Positions 43,948 to 52,570 are shown, numbered from the stretch's first letter. The stretch is DNA of 64,000 bases from Streptomyces roseus (GCF_001044425.1 NZ_LFML01000159.1:24503-88502), one strand, 5' to 3'. Notes: generated by a model not told the origin, from the sequence alone. Numbers and translations are program-made.

Positions 43948-44172
43948 CTACTCGCCAGGATCCGGGCTCCACACCGCGGGCCCTCCGCCGCGCCACTCGA
44001 CCAGCAGCGCGTCGTCCAGGTCGACGTCGTCGGGGTCCAGGCCTGCGCGGCGCAGGAATTCGAGGAGGTCGCCGGGGCCGAGGGCGCGGCCGAGGATCTC
44101 CCCGCCGACGCGGACGCGGCGGCCGCCTTGGGCGTCGGGGGGATAGACGATCACGCGCAGCTCAGAGTCCAT
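43948..44172 (-). CDS. Small conserved hypothetical protein
   Basis: A 74-residue acidic protein, MDSELRVIVYPPDAQGGRRV at the start, with GEILGRALGPGDLLEFLRRA and a C-terminal LLVEWRGGGPAVWSPDPGE. I recall similar short proteins in Streptomyces plasmids and integrative elements but know no function. The ATG at 44172 is chosen because it begins the recognisable part; the frame is open further upstream as non-conserved sequence. Confidence 0.65.
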   Translation of the reverse strand: MDSELRVIVYPPDAQGGRRVRVGGEILGRALGPGDLLEFLRRAGLDPDDVDLDDALLVEWRGGGPAVWSPDPGE

Positions 44173-44288
44173 GCGATCTACCCTGCCGCCGCCCGCTGAG
44201 CGCGGCATCCGTACGAGGCATCCGGCCTCGGCGCTGTTCTCGGCCTGTCGCAGCGTCGACCGGTGGCGGGTCCCCATAGCGTGCGGCC

Positions 44289-45015
44289 ATGCCCGATGCC
44301 CTGCCCGCCCGGAAGCGGTCAACGCTCTTTGACGGTCTGCGGAACGGGCAGGACGTGGCCACTGCGGCGCAGGCAGCGGGCCTCGATGTTCGGACGGTGT
44401 TCACCGCCGCCCGTACCGACACCGCCCTCGCGCTCCTCCTGGCGGGCACTGACCCTGACGAACTCGGCACCGCCGGCCTCATCCAGCGCGCCGAGTACCT
44501 GCGGCTTCTGGCTCTGGGCTGCACGTCCAGTCTGGCCGCGCAGATCCTGCTTGATGGGGCCGGGAAAGCCAGTCACTGGCGCCAGGAGGATCCCGTGTTC
44601 GCAAGGGCGTACGATGCGGTCAAGGAACTCGGGGCCGGGCGGCCAGCGCCCGCGAGGTCGCCCCGCTTCACCCCCGAGCGCCGACGCATCTTTCTCGAAC
44701 ACCTGGAGTCCGGCCTGTCGGTCACGGCGGCCGCGGCCGCCGTGGGGATCACCACCGCCGTGATCTACCAGCGCCGCAAACGCGACCCCGGCTTCGCCGC
44801 GGCCATGGACGCCGCCCACCACGCACACCCCCGCACCCCGGACCCCACGCCCGACACAGACGACTGGGAAGCGTTCTTCGGCAACCTTCCGCCCCGGTGT
44901 CGCGCTGCGCCAAGCTGCACTGGCCGCGGGGATCCGGCCCGAGGCCGTCTACCACCGCCGCCGCGCCGACCGTGCGTTCGCCCACCGCACCGACCAACAG
45001 CGAACCGCCCGATAA
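44289..45015 (+). pseudogene. Helix-turn-helix repeat protein (terminase-small-subunit-like), frameshifted
   Basis: The frame from ATG 44289 encodes successive helix-turn-helix-like units (GQDVATAAQAAGLDVRTVFT; LLALGCTSSLAAQILLDGAG; GLSVTAAAAAVGITTAVIYQ). Near 44886-44895 the sense moves to the +1 frame, where a fourth unit VALRQAALAAGIRPEAVYHR and RRADRAFAHRTDQQRTAR end at a TAA at 45015. Continuing in the original frame gives only Arg/Pro-rich nonsense. So one base is missing or added, either by decay or by sequencing error. Such proteins resemble phage terminase small subunits or plasmid regulators. Confidence 0.7.
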
Positions 45016-45057
45016 CCCTCCCGGGCGCGTCCGGTCGCGATGCCCGGCACTACGGGT

Positions 45058-45387
45058 TCACTCGATGCCGAGGGTGGCGTCGGGCCGGCAGTGGGGGCAG
45101 GCTTGGACGCCCTCGGCCAGCGCCCGCCGTGCCTCATCCACGCTCATGCCCGTACAGCGTTTTCGTGCGTCCCAGCAGCCTCCGGCGTGGACGCGGACCG
45201 GCAGTCGGCCCGTCCCGATGCCGCGCTCGATCAGCCACGCGGGCGGCTCGGCCGGCGGGCGGCGCCGCGCGGCGAGCGCCTCGCGCTCTTCGGCCGTGTT
45301 CAGCGCGCGCTCAGCGCGGTTGAGCTCGCTGCGCAGGTAGGTGACGACGGTGCGCAGGCGCGGCAGGTCAGGCGGGAGTTCGGACAC
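45058..45387 (-). CDS. DUF6233-like hypothetical protein
   Basis: A 109-residue protein: MSELPPDLPRLRTVVTYLRS then a helical, charged middle, WLIERGIGTGRLPVRVHAGG, CWDARKRCTGMSVDEARRAL and the Cys-pair C-terminus GVQACPHCRPDATLGIE. It resembles the DUF6233 family of Streptomyces accessory regions. It follows the small zinc-ribbon gene after 3 bases, and such pairs are common on integrative elements. Function unknown. Confidence 0.75.
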   Translation of the reverse strand: MSELPPDLPRLRTVVTYLRSELNRAERALNTAEEREALAARRRPPAEPPAWLIERGIGTGRLPVRVHAGGCWDARKRCTGMSVDEARRALAEGVQACPHCRPDATLGIE

Positions 45388-45390
45388 CGC

Positions 45391-45556
45391 TCAACTCCCG
45401 TACTGGGCCTGTCGTGCGGCCTTGCACGCTGCGCAGAGCGGCGAGGCCCCGACCCCGTAGCGGCACGTGGGGGCGTGGCAGCGGGCACAGGGTCCGGTCT
45501 GGCTCGGAGCCCAGGTGACGGGCTGGGGTCTGGCGGGGGCTTCGGGGGGTGGTCAT
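45391..45556 (-). pseudogene. Small zinc-ribbon protein broken by a homopolymer frameshift
   Basis: From the ATG at 45556 the frame is disrupted at a run of six C (about 45544-45549 on the complement). Removing one C yields a clean 54-residue protein: MTTPEAPARPQPVTWAPSQT, then GPCARCHAPTCRYGVGASPL and CAACKAARQAQYGS with a stop at 45391. Two C-x2-C pairs form a zinc ribbon. As sequenced it has no start in the zinc-ribbon frame. Either a real frameshift (possibly slippage-prone) or a base-call error. Confidence 0.7.
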
Positions 45557-45632
45557 CGGGGGCTCCTGGCGTTGCGGAGGACGTCCCTCCCATTAGATCG
45601 CATGTTCGATTTTCTGCGCGAGTGTGCGCAGG

Positions 45633-46127
45633 TCACCGGCCGTAGGTCTGGTGGCACAGAGCGGCGATGGCGGTGCTGGTGACGCCGTGCGTGGCGCGGC
45701 ACAGGGCCGTCATGTCAGCGGTCCCAGCGCCCGTCGCCGGGCGTCCCGGATAGGCGGGCGTATGGGGCGGCCGCGCCTTGGCCTTCCGGGGCTGGGGCTT
45801 CGCGGCGTACTTCGTCGGGGCGGTTCTGCGCCTGGGTGCCGGCCGGGCGTGCCGGGTCTCGTCGGACGCCCCCCGGGTCGGCATACGGCGGGCGGGTGTG
45901 GGCGCGCGGTCGTGCTCGGGGGTGGTGGGTGGCTCGGGCAGCCGGGAGAGGGGCAGTCCCGGCCTGGTGTCCGGCTGTGCGGGGCGAGGGCCGGCCGGCT
46001 GCTTGTGGTCCGCCGAAGTGGTGGCGGGGGAGACGCGGGCGGGTGGGGTGGGGGCGGGGGGGACGGTGACGCATCCGGGAGCCGTGAGGAGGGCGGCGAG
46101 GAGCAAGGGCAGGGGCCAGCGGCGCAT
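45633..46127 (-). CDS. Putative lipoprotein
   Basis: A 164-residue secreted protein. The N-terminus MRRWPLPLLLAALLTAPGCV is a lipoprotein signal with lipobox TAPGC, so the mature protein probably starts at Cys19. A long Pro/Arg/Thr-rich linker follows, then a short C-terminal module with two Cys (ALCRATHGVTSTAIAALCHQ). The ATG at 46127 is chosen from the signal sequence; the frame stays open upstream as a shadow of the ligase gene. No function recognised. Confidence 0.65.
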   Translation of the reverse strand: MRRWPLPLLLAALLTAPGCVTVPPAPTPPARVSPATTSADHKQPAGPRPAQPDTRPGLPLSRLPEPPTTPEHDRAPTPARRMPTRGASDETRHARPAPRRRTAPTKYAAKPQPRKAKARPPHTPAYPGRPATGAGTADMTALCRATHGVTSTAIAALCHQTYGR

Positions 46128-46278
46128 GCCGCTACCGTGCCGCAGCCGGCCCCGGCACCCCCTCTGACCGGCCCGCCCGGCCCCTCGGATGGTGGATGCG
46201 ACGGCCGCGCCACCGGCCCGAAGAGGGCTGGCCTGACCGACCCTGGGACAGGGGGTCGAGGCGCGAGGGAGTCCGGGG

Positions 46279-47316
46279 ATGGTGCTCAGACCGCCGGTTG
46301 CGCCGATGCTGGCGCAGGCCGCCGAGGCGATCCCGCGCACGCGCCCGGGGGCCGGGGTGGCGTACGAGCAGAAGTTCGACGGCCACCGCGCCCTGCTGTT
46401 CACGCCGCCCGTTCCGGGCGGCCCGGCGTTGATCCAGACCCGCCGCGGCTCGATGGTGCAGGACCGTTTCCCCGACCTGGTGGCAGCCGCACTGGAGCAG
46501 CTCCCGCCCGGCCTGGTCCTCGATGGCGAACTCCTGGTCTGGGACCCGGAGGCCGGGGCCCTGTCGTTCGAGGCGTTGCAGCGCCGGGCGGCCGCCCGCG
46601 CCCGGGGCGCGGCCGCCCTCGCGGCCCGCATCCCGGCCTACTTCCTGGCGTTCGACGTCCTCCAACTCGACGGCGTCGAGACCATGGGCCTGCCCTACCG
46701 TGAGCGCCGCCGACGCCTCGAAGTGCTCTTCTCCGCCCGCGCACTGACGGCCCCGTGGACCCTGTGCCCGATGACCACCGATCTCGCGACAGCACAAGAC
46801 TGGCTGGAGACCTGGACCGACGTGTCAGGCGTCGAGGGCCTGGTCATCAAGCCCCTGACCAGCAAATACCTCCCCAATACCCGGGGCTGGACCAAGGTGC
46901 GAAGACGGGACACCACCGAAGCTGTCATCGGCGCGGTCACCGGCACCCTGGCCCGCCCGCAGCTGCTGCTCCTGGGCCGCTACGACCAGGACGGCCGGCT
47001 CCGTGCCGTCGGCCGGACCGTAGCGCTGCGCCCGAACGCAGCGCGCCAGGTCGCCGAGCGTCTCACCGCATCCGCATCCGCATCCGCATCCGGGCACCCG
47101 TGGACTGGGGCGGTGTTCTCGGCGGCATGGGGAAGCCGTGATGTCCTGGACGTGACCCTGGTCCGCCCGGATCTGGTCGCGGAGGTCAGGGCCGACCGGG
47201 CTGTCGACCACGGCGGGATCTTCCGCCACCCGCTCCGCTTCCAGCGGCTGCGCCCGGATGTGGCCCCGGAGGATGTGCCGGGGTTCGGCGCCGGTGCGGC
47301 CGCTGCCTCGGGCTGA
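46279..47316 (+). CDS. ATP-dependent DNA ligase (LigC/LigD-ligase-domain type)
   Basis: A 345-residue stand-alone ATP ligase. The adenylated Lys32 is in YEQKFDGHRALLF (motif I); others are LDGELLVWDPEAGALSF (III), VEGLVIKPLTSKY (IV) and RGWTKVRRRDTTEAVIG (V). The OB domain occupies about 215-335. A short Ser-Ala repeat (SASASASG, near residue 270) comes from repeated ATCCGC codons. Ligases of this type support nonhomologous end joining; no ku or polymerase/nuclease domain gene is nearby, so here it is an orphan on the island. Confidence 0.9.
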   Translation: MVLRPPVAPMLAQAAEAIPRTRPGAGVAYEQKFDGHRALLFTPPVPGGPALIQTRRGSMVQDRFPDLVAAALEQLPPGLVLDGELLVWDPEAGALSFEALQRRAAARARGAAALAARIPAYFLAFDVLQLDGVETMGLPYRERRRRLEVLFSARALTAPWTLCPMTTDLATAQDWLETWTDVSGVEGLVIKPLTSKYLPNTRGWTKVRRRDTTEAVIGAVTGTLARPQLLLLGRYDQDGRLRAVGRTVALRPNAARQVAERLTASASASASGHPWTGAVFSAAWGSRDVLDVTLVRPDLVAEVRADRAVDHGGIFRHPLRFQRLRPDVAPEDVPGFGAGAAAASG

Positions 47317-47555
47317 TTCGGGCCGGAGCGGGAGGAAGTGCAGGAAGCGGGAACATCCGGGTGTGGTTGACCGTTCATCTATCTGTGTGGGTAGGGCAGT
47401 GGGGGTGATGTCCCCGGGCCCAACCATTTGCCTGTGGGGAAGATCGTTCGGCTGAAGCCCCGCAGTGCCCTCCGCCGCGAGGCGACCACCCCTTGCCCGC
47501 CCACACCCCTTGAACGCCCGAGCCAGCCCTCCCCCCCCGGCTGGCACGGGCCCCG

Positions 47556-47590
47556 CCCCGATCAGCCCGTCCCCCCTGGGCTGGTCGGGG
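47556..47590 (+). terminator. Hairpin in the gap after the ligase gene
   Basis: A 13-bp stem (CCCCGATCAGCCC / GGGCTGGTCGGGG, one G-U pair) is followed by CCTTTCG. It lies in the 389-base gap 47317-47705, in which I see no gene; the rest is GC-rich with runs of C. Confidence 0.55.
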
Positions 47591-47705
47591 CCTTTCGCGT
47601 ACGGCAGCAGTGGCGTTTCGCCGGTGAATCAGGCGCCCCGGGCGGGTGAACCGCAGGTCGGAGGTCTGTTCCCGAGCGGGCGGGGCGGATAGAACCGCCC
47701 CTGTG

Positions 47706-48095
47706 ATGATCATGATGCGGGCCGTAATGGCGGCCGCTGCCCTCGCCCTGTCCCTGCCCACCGCGGCGCAGGCCGCCGAACAGCCCGCGGTCGTGCCGCA
47801 GGTCCTCCCCATGGGCGTCGCGGTCTCCGCTCTGCCGCTCGCGGTCGAGGACCGGACCGGCTACCAGCGCACCTCCTTCAAGCACTGGAATGCGGGTGAG
47901 ATCCCGGCGGACGGCTGCAACACCCGCGCGGAGGTGCTGCTGTCGGAGGCGGTGGAGTATCCGGAGATCGGGCCGGGCTGCGCGCTGACGGGGGGTGTGT
48001 GGTGGTCGTATTACGACGACACCACGGTCACCAACGCGTCCGGGCTGGATATCGACCACATGGTGCCGCTTGCCGAGGCGTGGGATTCGAAGTAG
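47706..48095 (+). pseudogene. Secreted HNH (DUF1524-like) nuclease, 3'-truncated copy
   Basis: A signal peptide (MMRAVMAAAALALSLPTAAQ) and the N-terminal half of the nuclease family seen complete at 49318-50049: AVEDRTGYQRTSFKHWNAGE, DGCNTRAEVLLSEAVEYPEI, CALTGGVWWSYYDDTTVTNA, then the active-site DIDHMVPLAEAWDSK where an in-frame TAG ends it. The C-terminal NRSK/WLP half is missing, replaced by unrelated sequence from about 48093. Likely inactive. Confidence 0.8.
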
Positions 48096-48230
48096 GCGGT
48101 GTTGTGCTGGCTGCATCATTCCGCCTGGCCCGGAAAGGGCTGTGGCCTGCCCGGGGAGGGGGAGCCTGTCACTCGTATGGGTGATGACGAGGCCTTCGGC
48201 CTCAGGCGATCTCGGTTCGACGCCACGATG

Positions 48231-48245
48231 TTGCATCTGATGCAA
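48231..48245. promoter_or_regulatory. Palindrome TTGCATCTGATGCAA
   Basis: Perfect 6-bp arms (TTGCAT / ATGCAA) around CTG, AT-rich against a GC-rich background and just upstream of the integrase-like fragment. It has the look of an operator or a recombination core; no regulator can be assigned. Confidence 0.4.
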
Positions 48246-48247
48246 CC

Positions 48248-48457
48248 GTGGGAGCGGGCGTGGACGCAGTCGATGTGCCGGGCTCGATGCGCCTGGTGAT
48301 GCCGGGCAATGTTCGGGCCCTGGATCCGGCGCCGGCGATGTTCGACGCGATGCTCGCGGGCTGGACGCGGCAGCAGCAGAGCCGACTTCTGGCGCGGAAG
48401 ACGATTGCCGACCGGATGAGTCTGGTCGCCGGGATCCTCATCTGGGCCCGGCGATAA
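48248..48457 (+). pseudogene. Tyrosine recombinase N-terminal fragment
   Basis: A 69-codon frame whose centre reads MRLVMPGNVRALDPAPAMFD followed by AMLAGWTRQQQSRLLARKTI. This is close to the N-terminus of Streptomyces site-specific integrases, which continue with an R-rich DNA-binding domain. The similarity stops at ADRMSLV, after which the frame ends. No catalytic residues are present. It is the relic of another integrating element between two nuclease copies. Confidence 0.55.
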
Positions 48458-48578
48458 ACGGTTGCCAGCAGCCGAGAACCCAACGCGCGTCCTCAGGCGA
48501 AGAGCCAATACAGACGTGCTCCACGACGCTGAACGCCATATGCATGGGGAACGGCGTCCTCACCTGGACGTCACGCGG

Positions 48579-49040
48579 CTAATCCCTCTCGACGGGCAGG
48601 AGCGCCCAGGCGTTCTGGAGGTCGACGTCGGAAGGCGCCAGCTCGAGCTCCGTCGGGAAGATGCGCTTCGGCGACACCACCATCTGCAGATCCTTGTCGG
48701 GAACACGGATGAAGTAGGGTGCCGGCAGCGGCTGCTGCGGAGCTGGCTCGATCTTCCACTCGCGGGTGGGGAAGTCACTCACCGGCCCCAGGATCACCCT
48801 CTCGCCTTTTTCCGGCTCCTTGTAGCTCAGGGAACGAGAGGGGAAGAGGCGGGCGGGAAACTGGATGGCGGCGGTGCCATCATCCTTGACCTCCACCGAC
48901 CACTCTTGCTCTCGTTCCGGCGCAGCCCCCGGAGCCGTAACGGTCACACCTTCTTCCGAGGCGGTGAGGACCCGCGCCTCGGAGCCGAGGGCGTCGGGCC
49001 AGCTGACGATGCGATAGACGCCAGATTTCAAGGTTCCCAT
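48579..49040 (-). CDS. I66-like serine protease inhibitor (beta-trefoil)
   Basis: A 153-residue protein without a signal peptide. It starts MGTLKSGVYRIVSWPDALGS and shows beta-rich stretches (EWSVEVKDDGTAAIQFPARL, PTREWKIEPAPQQ, PYFIRVPDKDLQMVVSPKRI, LQNAWALLPVERD) with the length and periodicity of the I66/cospin beta-trefoil family. AAGGAG lies upstream of the ATG. It is divergent from the intact secreted nuclease 280 bases away. Inhibitor activity is inferred from family resemblance only; a lectin-like role is possible. Confidence 0.6.
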   Translation of the reverse strand: MGTLKSGVYRIVSWPDALGSEARVLTASEEGVTVTAPGAAPEREQEWSVEVKDDGTAAIQFPARLFPSRSLSYKEPEKGERVILGPVSDFPTREWKIEPAPQQPLPAPYFIRVPDKDLQMVVSPKRIFPTELELAPSDVDLQNAWALLPVERD

Positions 49041-49317
49041 GGGTGACTCCTTCGTCTGGTGATCGCCGCGGCAGACTCCGGTCGACAGCCTCCTGCGGCG
49101 ACAAGTGGGCCGACCACAGATCGGCCGGACAACCGGGCAACGCCGCAGGAGCCCTGAAGATGCGCCACAAGATGTCAAACCACCTGAACGTCGGAAAAAC
49201 CGCAAGGAGACAGGCCCTAGGCCGTGATCGTTTCTTCGGTGAAAACGGCCACCCAGCCGGGTGAGTTGCCCCACGAGGCCCTTCCACCCGTAACGGCGCC
49301 CGGATACAAACCGGATC

Positions 49318-50049
49318 ATGATCATCAAGCTGATGCGGCGCGGTCTTCCCGCCCTCGCGCTCGCCGCCCTGCCCCTGCTCGCCACCACCGTCCCCGCGGC
49401 CGCCGACACGCCTGCGGCGAAGGAGACGACCCTCACCCAACTCGTGCCGGTCCAGGGTGCGGCTGCGGTGCGGGCGCCGCTGGCGTTGTTCGAGGCCATC
49501 GACAGGCTCCCTGTCGCCGAGGAACACCGCGCGGGCTACAAGCGGGACCTCTACAAGCACTGGAACCGCGGGCTGAACGCGACGGACGGCTGTGACACCC
49601 GAAGGGAGGTCATCCTCGCCGAGGCCGTCGGCGCCCCGCAGGTCGCGGCCGGCTGCAAGCTGACGGGCGGGACCTGGCGCAGCGCCTACGACAACCTGGT
49701 CGTCACCGACGCGGCCCGCCTCGACGTCGACCACTTCGTCCCGCTCGCCGAGGTCTACGACTCGGAACAGACGCCGTGGTCCGCGGCGCGGCGGGAGGCG
49801 TACGCGAACGACCAGAACAGCCCGGACACCCTGATCGCGGTCTCCGCTGCCTCCAACCGCTCCAAGAGCGACAAGGACCCGGCCGAGTGGCTGCCCTCGG
49901 ACGGCTCCTACCACTGCACCTACGCCGCTACCTGGGTCGGTACGAAACTGCGCTGGGACCTGGCCGTCGACGAGAACGAGCGGCAGGCCCTCCTCGGACT
50001 TGCCGAGGACTGCCCCACCACGACTGTCGTCTACGAGCCCGCGCCGTAG
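49318..50049 (+). CDS. Secreted HNH nuclease (DUF1524-like), intact copy
   Basis: A 243-residue secreted protein. Signal peptide MRRGLPALALAALPLLATTVPAAADT gives export (split: MRRGLPALALAALPLLATT). The nuclease part has HRAGYKRDLYKHWNRGLNAT, DGCDTRREVILAEAVGAPQV, the active-site LDVDHFVPLAEVYDSEQ and the Asn-containing AVSAASNRSKSDKDPAEWLP, then YHCTYAATWVGTKLRWDLAV. The GmrSD/DUF1524 HNH fold is probable. It may digest extracellular DNA or RNA. It is the only complete member of four copies in the island. Confidence 0.85.
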   Translation: MIIKLMRRGLPALALAALPLLATTVPAAADTPAAKETTLTQLVPVQGAAAVRAPLALFEAIDRLPVAEEHRAGYKRDLYKHWNRGLNATDGCDTRREVILAEAVGAPQVAAGCKLTGGTWRSAYDNLVVTDAARLDVDHFVPLAEVYDSEQTPWSAARREAYANDQNSPDTLIAVSAASNRSKSDKDPAEWLPSDGSYHCTYAATWVGTKLRWDLAVDENERQALLGLAEDCPTTTVVYEPAP

Positions 50050-50712
50050 GAATTTTTGAGTAGAGCCGCGCACGCCACGGCGCACTCCGAGGGCCATCCC
50101 GCCCCACAGCCCGTGGAGTGGGGGTAGCTGGCCGGGCTGGCGGCCTGCTTGCTGATCGAGGTGGTGACCGCGCCTGGCGGGCGTCGGGGCGCTGTTCGTC
50201 CGGGTGGGGTCCGGACGGCGCCACCGTCTCATGTGCCGGTGCCCGCCCTGGCCGCGCCTGCGGAGGCGTGGCCAGGATCCGTCGCGGGGCTGGCTACCGG
50301 GTGGGGGTCACCACGGGGGGTAGATGGAGTTGCCGACCTCGGCGGCTGCGGTGGGGGTGGCGGCTGCATCGCGACCGAAGCCCCAGCGGCGAGCTTGCAC
50401 GTCTGCCCGAGGAGCCGTGCTCGAAACCGGCCCATGCTGATGGTGCGGCTGGCCGAGGCATGAATACCGCGTGGCTGGAATGACGCTCCCCGGCTTACGC
50501 CTTGAGCACCCTGTCCATGGCAACCAGCCCCTCCCGCAGTATGCGACAGGCTGGACCACCGCCTGCGCCCGGTTGGGAGCGTCGGCGGCCTGGCCATAGG
50601 CGGTGGCGCCGTTGACCGCCTGGGGATGGGGTATCAACGGCGCCGGTGCCGCGCTCGCACAGCACCCGGCTGTGGTCTTCGAACAGACACTTGTGCCGGG
50701 GCGGGCCGCCGT
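50050..50712. other. 663-base region without a recognisable gene
   Basis: Between the secreted nuclease and the first dehydrogenase I see no credible coding region; long frames exist but have no conserved motif or ribosome site. It contains one copy of the 31-bp repeat that recurs at 53916. Confidence 0.5.
50462..50492 (+). repeat. 31-bp direct repeat, copy 1
   Basis: GAATACCGC, seven variable bases, then GAATGACGCTCCCCG. The same arrangement with the same spacing occurs at 53916-53946. The two copies are in the same orientation and bracket the dehydrogenase/regulator genes. Possibly recombination sites or ends of a lost element. Confidence 0.6.
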
Positions 50713-51465
50713 CTAGGGCACGGTGTATCCGCCGTCGACGGGGAGGGCGATGCCGGTGACGAAGCTGGCCTTGTCGGAAGAGAGCCAGACCACGGCGTCG
50801 GCGATCTCCTCTGCGCGGGCGATCCGTCCCAGGGGGTGGGCGGCGTCAAGTGACGTGCGCTGGTCCGCGTCCAGGGCGGCGATCATGGGGGTGTCGACCA
50901 GGCCGGGGCACACGGCGTTGACGCGTATGCCGTGGGGCGCCACCTCGACCGCAGTGCTCTTGGTCATGCCGATCTCGGCGGCCTTGGTGGCCGCGTAACC
51001 GGAGAAGCCGGGAACCCCGATCAGTCCGGCGCCGGAGGACATGTTCACGATCGCCCCGGCGCCCTGCGCCGTCATGTGGCGGAGCTCGTGTTTCATCGAC
51101 AGGAACACGCCGCGCACGTTCAGGGCGATCATCCGGTCGAGCATGTCGGTGGAGTAGTTGCGGGTGAGCTGGTACTCACCGTCGTATCCGGCGTTGTTCA
51201 ACGCGATGTCGAGGCGGCCGATGTCCGCGACGGCGGCATCGACGGCCTTCTCCACCTGTGCCTCGTCGGTGATGTCGGCCACCACGTAGCGGGCCGAGCC
51301 GCCGGAGGCCTCGATCAGGCGGACGGTCTCCTTCAGGGTCTCCGCGGTGCGGCCGGCGACCGTCACCAGTGCCCCTTCTGCGGCCAGGGCCAGGGCGGAG
51401 GCCCGCCCGATCCCGCTGCCGCCGCCGGTGACGAGCGCCGAAGCGCCTGCAAACTGCTGGTTCAT
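50713..51465 (-). CDS. Short-chain dehydrogenase/reductase 1
   Basis: A 250-residue classical SDR. Cofactor motif ALVTGGGSGIGRASALALAA, NNAG in IALNNAGYDGEY, catalytic Ser in IVNMSSGAGLIG and Tyr-Lys in FSGYAATKAAEIGM, then VNAVCPGLVDTPM. No domain beyond the Rossmann fold. Such enzymes reduce or oxidise alcohols or sugars; the substrate is not visible. It lies downstream of a second SDR on the same strand with a 243-base gap holding no obvious gene. Confidence 0.9.
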   Translation of the reverse strand: MNQQFAGASALVTGGGSGIGRASALALAAEGALVTVAGRTAETLKETVRLIEASGGSARYVVADITDEAQVEKAVDAAVADIGRLDIALNNAGYDGEYQLTRNYSTDMLDRMIALNVRGVFLSMKHELRHMTAQGAGAIVNMSSGAGLIGVPGFSGYAATKAAEIGMTKSTAVEVAPHGIRVNAVCPGLVDTPMIAALDADQRTSLDAAHPLGRIARAEEIADAVVWLSSDKASFVTGIALPVDGGYTVP

Positions 51466-51708
51466 CTCTCTGGATCCTTCGTGTCGCTTTGGGGTGATGC
51501 CTGTACGGGAGTGGTTGCCGGGAGCGCCGCATCAGCCGGTGACACCGGCGGCCGCCCGGTGGCCGGCGACACCTTGCGCCAGAGGTGGGGACGAGGTGCC
51601 GCCGATCGCCACCGGAGCGAGTCCGCTCAGCCGGTGAGCTCGTTCAGTGGTGACCGCTGCCGGCTTCCGGGCGGCGGCGGTGCGAGCAGCGATCCGCCCG
51701 GCAGGGCG

Positions 51709-52455
51709 TCAGAGCTGTGCGGTGCCCTGGACGACGACCTCGTTGACGTTGACGTCATCCGGCTGGGCGATGGCGTAGCCGATGGCCCGGGCGATGGCGG
51801 AGGAGTCGATACCGACCGCGTCGAGTGCGGAGCGCACCGCGTCCTGCTGTGCGGCGTTGCCGCCGGAGTGGGTGAGCTCGGTCTTGGTCAGGCCCGGGCT
51901 GACGACGGTGACGCGGATGTCGGGGGTCTCCTGGCGCAGGCCGTCGGAGACCGCACGTACTGCGAACTTCGTCGCGCAGTACACGACCCCGGTCGGGTCT
52001 ACGCGGTGCCCGCCGGTCGAGGCGACGTTGATGATGTGCCCGGACCGGCGCTCGCCCATGGTGGGCAGGACCGCCGCGATGCCGTACAGCACACCGCGCA
52101 GGTTCACGTCGATCATCTGGTCCCATTCGTCGACGCGCAGCTCCTCCATGAAGCTCAGCGGCATGATGCCGGCGTTGTTGACCAGTACGTCGACGCGGCC
52201 GTGGCGCTCGAGGGCGCCGGAGACGAAGGCCTCCACGCTGGCGCGGTCGGTCACGTCCAGCTGCGCGGACTCGGCACGGTGGCCGGCCTCGGTGAGCTCG
52301 GTGACCAGGGCGTCCAGGCGGTCGGTGCGCCGGGCGCCGAGGACGACGTGGTGGCCTTCGGCGGCGAGGTGGCGGGCGGTCGCCTCGCCGATGCCGCCGG
52401 ACGCGCCGGTCACCAGGACGATCTTGCGGGTGGCGGAGGGGGTGATGCGGTTCAT
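51709..52455 (-). CDS. Short-chain dehydrogenase/reductase 2
   Basis: A 248-residue classical SDR: VLVTGASGGIGEATARHLAA, then VDVLVNNAGIMPLSF, catalytic Ser in INVASTGGHRVDP and VVYCATKFAVRAVSDGLRQE. The ATG at 52455 opens MNRITPSATRKIVLVTG; an in-frame ATG 17 codons upstream is less likely. It is divergent from a MmyB-like regulator, which in this arrangement commonly controls the SDR gene. Substrate unknown. Confidence 0.9.
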   Translation of the reverse strand: MNRITPSATRKIVLVTGASGGIGEATARHLAAEGHHVVLGARRTDRLDALVTELTEAGHRAESAQLDVTDRASVEAFVSGALERHGRVDVLVNNAGIMPLSFMEELRVDEWDQMIDVNLRGVLYGIAAVLPTMGERRSGHIINVASTGGHRVDPTGVVYCATKFAVRAVSDGLRQETPDIRVTVVSPGLTKTELTHSGGNAAQQDAVRSALDAVGIDSSAIARAIGYAIAQPDDVNVNEVVVQGTAQL

Positions 52456-52535
52456 GGCTGTGCTTCTTCCTGGGATGGTGTGCCGGCCCTTGTGGCCGAG
52501 CGACACATCCAGAGCACCAGCCGGACGGAACCCCA

Positions 52536-52570
52536 GGTAGAACCCTCCTCGTCCCGGGGTTCGGCCTACC
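52536..52570. promoter_or_regulatory. Inverted repeat in the SDR2/regulator divergent promoter
   Basis: GGTAGAACCC and GGGTTCGGCCTACC face each other across about 13 bases between the divergent genes. A likely operator for the adjacent MmyB-like regulator, imperfect and unproven. Confidence 0.45.

Noticed and set aside
44880..44900. Programmed ribosomal frameshift in the HTH-repeat gene
   Set aside because: No slippery heptamer or downstream pseudoknot was evident; an indel is the simpler explanation.
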